Part shown: one piece after another, positions 23,680 to 31,570 of the stretch
How positions within the stretch are numbered: the stretch's first letter is position 1
How the letters are laid out: each line of letters opens with the position of its first letter
Assembly (NCBI GenBank): GCA_025751475.1
Contig: JAOWLD010000001.1
Span: 682,001 to 746,000 of the forward strand
Origin: Rhodobacteraceae bacterium XHP0102
GTDB lineage: Bacteria; Pseudomonadota; Alphaproteobacteria; Rhodobacterales; Rhodobacteraceae
DNA length: 64,000 bases
Direction: 5' to 3'
Position numbers and translations under genes: made by a program
The notes under the pieces: generated by a model
What the model saw: only the letters and a program-made list of their open reading frames with translations
Told to the model about the DNA's origin: nothing
Databases searched by the model: none

Positions 23680-25019
23680 CACTCGGTAAAGCTGTCTTTG
23701 TCCAACCCGTGCCGTTGCATTTTCTCATAAAGTGTCTTGCGGCTAAGGCCAAGCGCCTCATAGGTCGCTTTGAGGCTGCCGCCGTTGCGGGCGAGGGCAG
23801 TGGCGATCAGGGCGCGCTCATGCTTGGCCATTTGGCCCGCGAGGCTTTGATCGGGCGTATCATGCGCCACAACGCCGATGCCCAGATCAAGGCCAAGCGC
23901 AAAACGATCCGCCGCATTGCGCAATTCGCGCACATTGCCTGGCCAATCGCGGGCGGCCAATGCATCGAGAACGGCACCCGGAATATCGGGGGGCGTAATT
24001 TTGTAGCGCGCCGCCGCCTGCCCCACCAGATCAGCGAAAAGGCGTGGAATATCTTCGCGCCGTTCCGACAAGGGGGGCATGGACAAGCGCGTGACATTGA
24101 GGCGGTAAAGCAGATCGGCCCGAAAGCGACCATCTTCGGCGGCCTCGGTGAGATCCACCTTCGAGGCCGCGATGAAGCGCAAGTCCAGCTCAATTGCCTC
24201 ATTCGAGCCAAGCCGCGTGATCACGCGATTTTGGATCGCAGTCAAAAGCTTGGCCTGCAATTCCAAGGGCAGGCTGTCGATCTCGTCCAAGAATACCGTG
24301 CCGCCCCGCCCATGTTCAAACTTGCCAAAGCGAGGGCGCATCGCACCCGCAAAGGCCCCTGCTTCATGACCGAATAATTCGCTTTCGATCAGCGCGGCGG
24401 GCAGGGCGGCGCAATTGATATGGACGAAGGGGCCATTTTGGCGGGTTGAATGACGGTGAATGGCGCGTGCAGCGACCTCCTTGCCTGTGCCCGTTGCCCC
24501 TTCAATCAACACATCCGCATCGGTTGCGGCGATGGCGCGCAGGCTTTCCCGCAAGCGCACCATCACGGGGGCGCGGCCCGTCAAGCGCGCCTCGACAGGG
24601 TCGCGCTGTCCAACCTCGCGGCGCAGCGCGCGGTTCTCAATCGTCAGGCGCCGCTTTTCCAAGCCGCGTCTGGCGCTTTCAACCAGACGTTTTGGATCAT
24701 AGGGTTTCTCATGGAAATCATAGGCCCCTTGCTGCATGGATTTGACCGCCAATTCCACATCGCCGTGGCCCGTCACAAGGATCACAGGAAATTCTGGATC
24801 AATCTCCAATGCCCTGTTCATCAGCGTTAAACCGTCCATACCTGACATTCGGATATCGGTGATCAATATGGCAAATCGGTCTCGGGCAATCTGGGCAAGC
24901 GCGGCTTCGCCCGTCTCAAAGCAGATCACATCAAGATCGGCCAATTGCAGCGTTTGCTTGGCTGCAACGCGCAGGTCCTCCTCGTCATCCACAAAATAGA
25001 TCTGCCCCGTTTTGCTCAT
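23679..25019 (-). CDS. dctD: DctD-like response regulator with AAA+ domain
   Basis: A 446-residue NtrC-family regulator. Receiver domain at residues 5-120 (VDDEEDL, phosphoacceptor Asp in ILITDIRMSG), AAA+ sigma54-interaction domain at about 145-370 (Walker A GATGTGKE, Walker B GGTVFLDEIDSLP), and a Fis-type DNA-binding helix-turn-helix at the C-terminus (LKATYEALGLSRKTLYEKM). The loop that normally reads GAFTGA and contacts sigma54 is GAFAGA here. It overlaps dctB by four bases (ATGA). By homology it answers to an external carboxylate; the TAXI-TRAP genes nearby are the obvious candidate target, although the substrate is not known. Confidence 0.9.
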   Translation of the reverse strand: MSKTGQIYFVDDEEDLRVAAKQTLQLADLDVICFETGEAALAQIARDRFAILITDIRMSGMDGLTLMNRALEIDPEFPVILVTGHGDVELAVKSMQQGAYDFHEKPYDPKRLVESARRGLEKRRLTIENRALRREVGQRDPVEARLTGRAPVMVRLRESLRAIAATDADVLIEGATGTGKEVAARAIHRHSTRQNGPFVHINCAALPAALIESELFGHEAGAFAGAMRPRFGKFEHGRGGTVFLDEIDSLPLELQAKLLTAIQNRVITRLGSNEAIELDLRFIAASKVDLTEAAEDGRFRADLLYRLNVTRLSMPPLSERREDIPRLFADLVGQAAARYKITPPDIPGAVLDALAARDWPGNVRELRNAADRFALGLDLGIGVVAHDTPDQSLAGQMAKHERALIATALARNGGSLKATYEALGLSRKTLYEKMQRHGLDKDSFTE

Positions 25020-26941
25020 GTGTTTTGCTTTGCCTTTGATGTGTGCTGCCGTGATTTGGCGGAAGGGCGCAGATGCACGGTGAATTCGGCCCCGCCTTCC
25101 GCTGTGTTGCGCGCCTCGATCTTGCCGCCGAAATCGCGGATGATGTTGTAAGAGATGGACAAACCGAGGCCCAAACCATGGCCCGGCTCTTTGGTGGTGA
25201 AAAACGGATCAAACACTTGGGCCTGCGCATCCTGCGAGAGGCCCGTTCCATTGTCGCGCAAAGTAAGGCAAACCATCCCCTCGACATCTTCGGTGATATG
25301 CAACTCCAATTTTGGGGTCTTGGTGTCGACCATCGCATCCAGCGCGTTGGACAAAAGATTGACCAAAACCTGTTGCAGCCGCACGCGGCCGCCGATGACC
25401 CAAATTTCCGCCTCGTCCACAGGCAGCTCGAGGATCACCTCAGCGCCGGCACGCCGCAAGCGTGGCTCAATCAAATCCAGCGCATCGCGGATCACTGCCC
25501 GCAGCGGGATGTCGCGCAATTGCTCCTGCGGGCGGCGGGCAAAGTTGCGCAAATGTTTCGAGATGGACGCCATGCGATCCGCCATCAGCGAGATACGGGT
25601 GATGTTTTCGCGCGCCTCTTGCGCGCGGTCGCGCTCAAGAAATGTGGCGGCATTCTCGGCATAAGATTTCACCGCAGCCAAGGGTTGGTTGAACTCGTGG
25701 CTGAGGGCGGCTGACATTTGCCCCAAGGCCGCCAATTTGCCAGCCTGCACCAATTCGGCTTGCGTGCGGCGCAGCCGTTCTTCGGTGTGGGCGCGTTCCG
25801 CGATTTCTTGGCGCAGTTTTGCGTTGGCATTGTTCAGGTCGCGGGTGCGTTCTTGCACCCGCGCATCCAAGGTTTCGGCCAATTCGCGCTGCACCGCGAT
25901 CCGCTCGAGCAATTGTGTGCGCCGTTGGATCAGGATGATAATGCTCAGACCTGCGATCAAGATCACAAGCCAAGATATTGCAAAAAGCCCCAAGGCCTCG
26001 GCACGGGTTGATCCCGCGGGGGTCAGAATATTGACCCGCCAACGCGCCGAAGCAATCAAGGATTGCTGCGCCACATAGTGGGATACGACCCCGTCATCGG
26101 ATGTGATGGTCATCCGCGACAGACGGTTGTCCTCCCCTTGGGCGGCGACAAATGGCTCACTGCGCAAGGAGAGCGGCTTGAGCAGGGTCATCGGATATTG
26201 GCGGGTGCTGCGAATTTCTTCCATGGCCACCTCGCTGAGCGGGGCAAGCGTGCGGAACTGCCATTCAGGGCGATCCGACATGAAAATCACCCCATGCTGA
26301 TCGGCGACAAAAATGCGCGAGTCATTGTCGCGCCATGCCTCCTCAAAGCGGTCTAGGGTGATTTTAACGGCCACAACGCCCAAGATTTTTGTGCCATCGA
26401 AAATGGGGGCGGCGAAATAATAACCGCGCTGCCCTGATGTCGTGCCAAGCGCGTGATAGCGCCCAATCCCATTGGCAAGCGCATCAATGAAATAAGGGCG
26501 AAACCGAAAATTTTGCCCGATGAACGAGCGGTCCAATCGGTAATTGGAGGCCGCGATGGTCGTGCCATCGGCATCCATCACATAGATATCAGAAATCCCA
26601 AGCGACAAGGCGGTTTGGCGCAGCTGTTCATTCGCAAAGGGCAGTAGCCCCGAATTGTCAGGGTCGCGCAGAATATCACCCAAGATCGGCCGCTCCGCGA
26701 TCAAAGCGGGCAGCGCCTCGGTGCGCGAGAGGGCACCACGGATGACCTCCGTCACAAGACGTAAGGTGGCCTCATCTTGGCGCAGACGCCCCTCCATCAG
26801 GCGCTGCTCCATATGGGGCAGCGCGGCAATGCTCAGGGCCAATGAGACCAAAACAACCAAGGCCAAAGCCGCAAAATTGCGCTTGGGGCGTTTCGCATTC
26901 CCTGCAAAAGGGTGCGGTGGATGGGCGGCGGTCACGTTCAT
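25016..26941 (-). CDS. dctB: DctB-like membrane sensor histidine kinase
   Basis: A 641-residue kinase. Membrane helix near residues 24-44, a periplasmic double-Cache-type sensor domain (about 45-315, with FRFRPYFIDALANGIG and GYYFAAPIF typical of DctB), second helix near 318-340, a coiled coil, then HisKA with phospho-His in ALSHEFNQPLAAVKSY and HATPase_c with LVNLLSNALDAM, LRDNGTGL and HGLGLGLSIS. It senses a small carboxylate in the periplasm and phosphorylates the DctD-like partner encoded downstream with a four-base overlap. Length and layout are normal for the family. Confidence 0.92.
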   Translation of the reverse strand: MNVTAAHPPHPFAGNAKRPKRNFAALALVVLVSLALSIAALPHMEQRLMEGRLRQDEATLRLVTEVIRGALSRTEALPALIAERPILGDILRDPDNSGLLPFANEQLRQTALSLGISDIYVMDADGTTIAASNYRLDRSFIGQNFRFRPYFIDALANGIGRYHALGTTSGQRGYYFAAPIFDGTKILGVVAVKITLDRFEEAWRDNDSRIFVADQHGVIFMSDRPEWQFRTLAPLSEVAMEEIRSTRQYPMTLLKPLSLRSEPFVAAQGEDNRLSRMTITSDDGVVSHYVAQQSLIASARWRVNILTPAGSTRAEALGLFAISWLVILIAGLSIIILIQRRTQLLERIAVQRELAETLDARVQERTRDLNNANAKLRQEIAERAHTEERLRRTQAELVQAGKLAALGQMSAALSHEFNQPLAAVKSYAENAATFLERDRAQEARENITRISLMADRMASISKHLRNFARRPQEQLRDIPLRAVIRDALDLIEPRLRRAGAEVILELPVDEAEIWVIGGRVRLQQVLVNLLSNALDAMVDTKTPKLELHITEDVEGMVCLTLRDNGTGLSQDAQAQVFDPFFTTKEPGHGLGLGLSISYNIIRDFGGKIEARNTAEGGAEFTVHLRPSAKSRQHTSKAKQNT

Positions 26942-26981
26942 CTTGATGCAATATGCGCCGATTTCTAGGCCTATGGCCAGA

Positions 26982-27029
26982 GCATCTTCGCACGCATCTT
27001 CGCAGGGATATTCACAGCCATCTTCACAA
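26982..27029. repeat. Four degenerate 12-bp direct repeats
   Basis: Four consecutive units, GCATCTTCGCAC, GCATCTTCGCAG, GGATATTCACAG and CCATCTTCACAA, lie between the divergent dctB and the Crp/Fnr gene. The first two differ at one base. They may be slippage products or a tandem protein-binding array. Confidence 0.6.
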
Positions 27030-27106
27030 GCGCGTTGGCAGGGCGATTTCGCTTTGACCCCGTCATGCTTGCCTTTATGTTGAGGCTTGGAAAAGGAAGT
27101 TGCGCA

Positions 27107-27784
27107 ATGAATGTGATGCCTGCAGGTGCTGCTTGGATTGACAGGTTCACGGGCCTTTCGCGGTTGGAGCCGCGGGTCCGTGACGTCTTGAGCGCGCGTG
27201 CCACCATAATTTCAATCCGTGAGGGCACGGTGATTTTCGGCCCAGGTAAGCGCCCCGAAAACCTGCTTTTGCTACTTGAGGGCACGGTGCGGGTGCAGCA
27301 AACGGCCGAAAGTGGGCGGGAGGTGGTGCTGTATCGGGTGAATGCAGGCGAAAGCTGCGTTATGACCTCGGCCTGTTTGTTGGCCTACGAGGATTACGCC
27401 GCAGAAGGCATTGCCGAAACCCCCGTGGAGGCGGTGGCAATCCCGCGCAGCGTGTTTGATGATTTGATCAGCCAATCTGAGAATTTTCGCACCTTCGTCT
27501 TTTCTGCCTTTTCGCGGCGGATGACGGATTTGTTCCATGTGATCGAGGAAATCGCCTTTCGCCGTGTCGATATCCGTTTGGCGCAACGCATTTTGGATTT
27601 GGCCAAAGATGACAGCGTCCAAGCCACCCATCAACAAATGGCCGCTGAATTGGGCACGGCGCGCGAGGTGATCTCGCGTCAATTGGCCGAATTTCAGCGC
27701 CGCGGTTGGATCAGCCTCTCGCGCGGCCAGATCAAGATCGAAGCCCGCGCCGAGATTGAGAAATTGGCAGGCACGGAGGCGTGA
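27107..27784 (+). CDS. Crp/Fnr family regulator of the sulfur module
   Basis: A 225-residue regulator with an N-terminal cyclic-nucleotide-binding-like barrel (about 15-115), dimerisation helix, and C-terminal winged helix-turn-helix (THQQMAAELGTAREVISRQL, residues 174-193). The four-Cys iron-sulfur motif of FNR is missing, so it is not an oxygen sensor of that type. A cysteine pair, Cys84 and Cys90 in GESCVMTSACLL, is present. The genes downstream all handle sulfide or sulfite, so a thiol/persulfide-responsive role is inferred. The ATG at 27107 has AAAGGAAG seven bases upstream and is preferred to an in-frame start 72 bases earlier. Confidence 0.88.
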   Translation: MNVMPAGAAWIDRFTGLSRLEPRVRDVLSARATIISIREGTVIFGPGKRPENLLLLLEGTVRVQQTAESGREVVLYRVNAGESCVMTSACLLAYEDYAAEGIAETPVEAVAIPRSVFDDLISQSENFRTFVFSAFSRRMTDLFHVIEEIAFRRVDIRLAQRILDLAKDDSVQATHQQMAAELGTAREVISRQLAEFQRRGWISLSRGQIKIEARAEIEKLAGTEA

Positions 27785-27798
27785 AGCGGCAAATGCCT

Positions 27799-27843
27799 GC
27801 ATTACCACCGCCCGCGTTACCACTGCCCGCATCATCAAGACCC
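27799..27843. repeat. Three degenerate 15-bp direct repeats
   Basis: Units GCATTACCACCGCCC, GCGTTACCACTGCCC and GCATCATCAAGACCC lie between the Crp/Fnr gene and the YeeE genes, in the likely promoter region of the sulfur operon. The first two differ at two positions; the third is weaker. Confidence 0.5.
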
Positions 27844-27988
27844 GCGTCTTTGTGACTACATCACTGTCACGGGGCTTGGGTTTTTGTAATAAGATCCCCA
27901 GCGAACAGCATAACGCGTTTAAATCCGCATGATACATGGGCCGAATCTCTATCTGCCCGTGGTCAGGCGCAAAATTGATGGACGTAAA

Positions 27989-28420
27989 ATGGAAACCGAA
28001 TTTACACCACTTCTATCCGCCACGGGCGGGATTCTGATCGGATTGGCCTCCGTTCTTTTGATGCTGACATTGGGCCGTGTCATGGGCGCAACTGGCATTT
28101 TGACGGGGCTATTGGCCCCCGCAAGCCGCAGTGATTTCTCGTGGCGCGCGGCGCTTTTGCTGGGCATGATCACGGGGCCTGCGGCGCATCTGTTGCTGCG
28201 CGGTGAAATGCCCGAGATCAGCGTGCCCGTCTCCCTGCCGCTGCTTTTGGTGGGTGGCTTTATCGTGGGTCTCGGCGTTACCTTCGGGTCTGGCTGCACA
28301 TCGGGCCACGGGGTCTGTGGTATGGCGCGGCTGTCCAAACGCTCAATCGTTGCAACCCTGACCTTCATGGTCACCACCGCGATCACGGTTTTCGTGATGC
28401 GCCATGTGATTGGAGGCTAA
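27989..28420 (+). CDS. YeeE/YedE family half-transporter (first)
   Basis: A 143-residue membrane protein with about four helices and the conserved cysteine motif FGSGCTSGHGVCGMARLS near residue 110, which marks the YeeE/YedE (DUF395, PmpA-like) family. Full-length YeeE imports thiosulfate; half-size forms occur as pairs, often near sulfide-oxidising genes. The ATG at 27989 gives a hydrophilic start before the first helix; the ribosome site is weak. The second half-transporter starts four bases after its stop. Confidence 0.88.
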   Translation: METEFTPLLSATGGILIGLASVLLMLTLGRVMGATGILTGLLAPASRSDFSWRAALLLGMITGPAAHLLLRGEMPEISVPVSLPLLLVGGFIVGLGVTFGSGCTSGHGVCGMARLSKRSIVATLTFMVTTAITVFVMRHVIGG

Positions 28421-28424
28421 GGTG

Positions 28425-28877
28425 ATGCGTTATCTTTCGATTTACATCATCGGCCTGATCTTTGGCCTTGGCATCTCGCTCTCTGGCATGTCCAACCCTG
28501 CGAAAGTGATCAATTTCTTTGATATTGCAGGGACATGGGACCCAAGCCTGATTTTCGTAATGGGCGGGGCATTGATTGTGACCTTCATCGGCTATCGCCT
28601 TGTGCTGCCACGCCCAAGCGGCCCGATTTTTGAGGGCAAATTTGCCCTGCCAACGGCCACCAAATTGGATGCGCGCTTGATTGGTGGCTCGGCCCTGTTT
28701 GGGGTGGGGTGGGGCATTGCAGGATTTTGCCCTGGCGGTGCTTTGCCTGCCATCGGCACAGGACGGATCGAGGTATTGGCCTTTATCGTGGCCATGCTGG
28801 GGGGGATTTTCGTGGCCCGCGCCATTATTTCTGCCCGCCAAAATGCACAACTGAATTCAAATGTGAAACGCGCCTGA
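28425..28877 (+). CDS. YeeE/YedE (DUF6691) family half-transporter (second)
   Basis: A 150-residue, four-helix membrane protein with the partner signatures GLGISLSGMSNPAKVINF near the N-terminus and GWGIAGFCPGGALP near residue 108, including the conserved Cys. With the gene before it, it should form the sulfur-compound channel PmpA/PmpB type. GGAGG lies eight bases before the ATG (a GTG one codon earlier is also possible) and overlaps the upstream stop region, so the pair is translationally linked. Confidence 0.88.
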   Translation: MRYLSIYIIGLIFGLGISLSGMSNPAKVINFFDIAGTWDPSLIFVMGGALIVTFIGYRLVLPRPSGPIFEGKFALPTATKLDARLIGGSALFGVGWGIAGFCPGGALPAIGTGRIEVLAFIVAMLGGIFVARAIISARQNAQLNSNVKRA

Positions 28878-28896
28878 TCGACAAAGGAGCACCAAA

Positions 28897-29781
28897 ATGA
28901 CCAGTTTTCCCGTGAATATGAACGTTCAGCCCGAGGTTGAGCCGTTTTTTGACCCTGCGACCAACACCATTTCCTATGTGGTCAAAGACCCCAATTCCAA
29001 CGCCTGCGCCATTGTCGACAGCGTGATGGATATCGACTATGCGGCTGGTCGGATCACCTATGACAACGCCGATGCGATCATCTCCTACGTCAAGGAAAAG
29101 GGGCTTCAGGTTGAGTGGTTGATCGAGACCCATGTTCATGCCGATCACCTGTCGGCTGCGCCCTATATTCAGGCAAAACTTGGCGGCAAAATCGGCATTG
29201 GTGAGAACATCATCACCGTGCAGGAAACCTTCGGCAAAGTGTTCAACGAAGGCACGGAGTTCCAGCGCGATGGCAGCCAGTTTGACGCGCTCTTCAAGGA
29301 TGGGGATGTCTACGAAATTGGGGGCTTGCGCGCCTTTGCCATCTATACCCCAGGTCACACACCCGCCTGTATGACCCATGTGATGGGCAATGCGGCCTTT
29401 GTGGGCGATACGTTGTTTATGCCCGATGGTGGTTCTGCGCGTGCGGATTTCCCGGGCGGTGATGCGGGCGTGCTTTATGACAGCATCCAGAAAGTGCTGT
29501 CTCTGCCAGACGATATGCGCCTGTTTATGTGCCATGATTACGGGCCCAATGGCCGCAACATCGAATGGGAAACCACGGTCGGCGATGAGAAGCAGCACAA
29601 CATCCATGTTGGCGCGGGCAAAAGCCGCGAGGAATTCATCAAATTCCGCACGGAACGGGATGCGCAGCTTGATATGCCCAAGTTGATTATTCCGTCTTTG
29701 CAGGTGAATATGCGCGCAGGCGACATCCCGACAGACAAGGATGGCCGCCCGATGCTCAAAGTGCCGCTGAACAGCCTCTGA
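28897..29781 (+). CDS. MBL-fold metallohydrolase, persulfide-dioxygenase-like (ETHE1/Blh type)
   Basis: A 294-residue metallo-beta-lactamase-fold protein: THVHADH (residues 78-84) and later YTPGHTPACMTHV, FVGDTLFMPDGGSARADFPGG and LFMCHDYGPNGR supply the iron ligands. This set matches the non-haem iron persulfide dioxygenases such as ETHE1, CstB and the Blh C-terminal domain, which oxidise glutathione persulfide to sulfite. It lies 19 bases after the YeeE pair and before the DUF442-SQR gene, so sulfide is probably oxidised to persulfide by SQR and then to sulfite by this enzyme. Confidence 0.9.
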   Translation: MTSFPVNMNVQPEVEPFFDPATNTISYVVKDPNSNACAIVDSVMDIDYAAGRITYDNADAIISYVKEKGLQVEWLIETHVHADHLSAAPYIQAKLGGKIGIGENIITVQETFGKVFNEGTEFQRDGSQFDALFKDGDVYEIGGLRAFAIYTPGHTPACMTHVMGNAAFVGDTLFMPDGGSARADFPGGDAGVLYDSIQKVLSLPDDMRLFMCHDYGPNGRNIEWETTVGDEKQHNIHVGAGKSREEFIKFRTERDAQLDMPKLIIPSLQVNMRAGDIPTDKDGRPMLKVPLNSL

Positions 29782-29827
29782 GCATTTATCTCAAACAGGC
29801 TTCGCCGCGGCGAAGGAAGGGACGACC

Positions 29828-31501
29828 ATGGATATCAAGACCATCAATGCCGAGATTTCGGTTGCGCCACAGATCACACCCGATGAGGTGCAACAGCTTG
29901 CCGATCAGGGCTTTCGCGCCCTGATTTGCAACCGTCCCGATGGCGAGGCGGCCGATCAACCCAATTTTTCGGAAATTGAGGCCGCTGCGAAAAAGGCAGG
30001 TCTGGAAATTCGCAATCTGCCCATCGTGTCGGGCAAAGTCACCGATCAAGATGCCGCGGATTTCGGCGCGGCGATGCAGGAATTGCCGCGTCCCATTCTG
30101 GCCTATTGCCGCACGGGCACGCGTTCGGCCACCTTGTGGTCGCTGTCGCAGGCCAATCGGTTGTCGGTGGCCGATATTCTGGCGGCAACCAAAGCAGCGG
30201 GTTATGATATGGGCGGGGTCGTGCGCCGTATTGCCAATGGTGGCAAAACCCCAACCGACCGTGCAGATGCCAGCTATGATATCGTGATCGTGGGTGCGGG
30301 CGCGGCAGGGCTTGCTGTGGCGGCTTCGCTGAAATCGCGCAAATCATCGCTTGAGATCGCGGTGATTGATCCTGCCGATATCCATTATTATCAACCAGGC
30401 TGGACCATGGTGGGTGGTGGCATTTTTGAGGCTGCGGATACCGCCAAAACCATGGGCAGTTTGATCCCGCGCGGGGTGACATGGATCAAATCCGCCGTTG
30501 CGGCCTTTGAGCCAAAAGATGATGTTGTGATCTTGGACGGATGCCGCGTGGTGAAATACAAGCGCCTGATTGTGGCGCCGGGTTTGAAACTGGCATGGGA
30601 CCGCATCGAGGGGTTGGAAGCCACCCTTGGTAAGAATGGCGTAACCTCAAATTATCGTTATGATTTAGCGCCTTACACATGGAACCTCGTCAAAAACATG
30701 AAGGAAGGCCGCGCGATATTCACGCAGCCGCCTATGCCCATCAAATGCGCAGGCGCGCCGCAAAAGGCGATGTATCTTTCTGGGGATCACTGGACGCGCG
30801 CGGGCGTGCTCAAGGACATCTCGATTGATTTCATGAATGCAGGCGGCGTTTTATTTGGGGTCAAGGATTACGTCCCCGCCCTTGAGGGATATGTGCAGAA
30901 ATACGGGGTCAATCTCAACTTCTTCCACAATCTCAAGGCGATTGATGGCGCGGCGAAAAAGGCGTGGTTCACCGTGGCCAAGCCCGACACCCCCCCCACC
31001 GAGGTCGAGGTGGAGTTCGACATGATCCATGTCGTGCCGCCGCAGATCGCGCCCGATTTCATCCGTGTCTCGCCATTGGCTGATGCGGCGGGTTGGGTCG
31101 ATGTGGATCAGGCCACATTGCGCCATAAGAGCTATGAAAATATTTGGTCCTTGGGTGATGTGATGAATGCGCCTAACGCCAAAACCGCGGCCGCGGCCCG
31201 GATGCAGGCGCCGATCGTGGCACAGAATATCATCGATGACATCAATGGCAGCAGCGCAACCGCGCAGTATAACGGTTACGGCTCCTGCCCTTTGACCGTG
31301 GAGCGCGGCAAGATCGTCTTGGCGGAATTTGGCTATGGCGGGGCGCTTTTGCCGTCTTTCCCCAAAGCGGTGATTGATGGCACGAAACCTTCGCGCTTGG
31401 CGTGGTGGCTCAAGGAAAGCTTCCTGCCGCCCTTCTATTGGAAGGGGATGCTGAAAGGGCGTGAATGGATGGTCAAGCCCGAAAAGATCAACGTTCGTTA
31501 A
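29828..31501 (+). CDS. DUF442 (phosphatase/sulfurtransferase-like) - sulfide:quinone oxidoreductase fusion
   Basis: A 557-residue two-domain protein. Residues 1-135 are a DUF442/TIGR01244 domain related to protein tyrosine phosphatases with the loop CRTGTRS at Cys94; in Blh proteins this domain acts as a sulfurtransferase. Residues about 148-557 are an FAD-dependent disulfide reductase with dinucleotide-binding GAGAAG at 156-161 and the SQR-type cysteines in MPIKCAGAPQK and GSCPL, plus GYGGALLPSFP near the C-terminus. It should oxidise sulfide to persulfide and pass electrons to quinone at the inner membrane, with the N-terminal domain possibly receiving the sulfane sulfur. Confidence 0.9.
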   Translation: MDIKTINAEISVAPQITPDEVQQLADQGFRALICNRPDGEAADQPNFSEIEAAAKKAGLEIRNLPIVSGKVTDQDAADFGAAMQELPRPILAYCRTGTRSATLWSLSQANRLSVADILAATKAAGYDMGGVVRRIANGGKTPTDRADASYDIVIVGAGAAGLAVAASLKSRKSSLEIAVIDPADIHYYQPGWTMVGGGIFEAADTAKTMGSLIPRGVTWIKSAVAAFEPKDDVVILDGCRVVKYKRLIVAPGLKLAWDRIEGLEATLGKNGVTSNYRYDLAPYTWNLVKNMKEGRAIFTQPPMPIKCAGAPQKAMYLSGDHWTRAGVLKDISIDFMNAGGVLFGVKDYVPALEGYVQKYGVNLNFFHNLKAIDGAAKKAWFTVAKPDTPPTEVEVEFDMIHVVPPQIAPDFIRVSPLADAAGWVDVDQATLRHKSYENIWSLGDVMNAPNAKTAAAARMQAPIVAQNIIDDINGSSATAQYNGYGSCPLTVERGKIVLAEFGYGGALLPSFPKAVIDGTKPSRLAWWLKESFLPPFYWKGMLKGREWMVKPEKINVR

Positions 31502-31570
31502 GCCCATAATCACGGGTTGGGGCCATTGGCCCCGACCCCCATTTCTCGCCCGATGACAGGCCCAGATCCC

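Noticed and set aside
31519-31533. GGGGCC-ATT-GGCCCC hairpin between the SQR fusion and SulP genes
   Set aside because: The stem is short and no T-run follows, so a terminator inside the co-directional sulfur genes is not supported.
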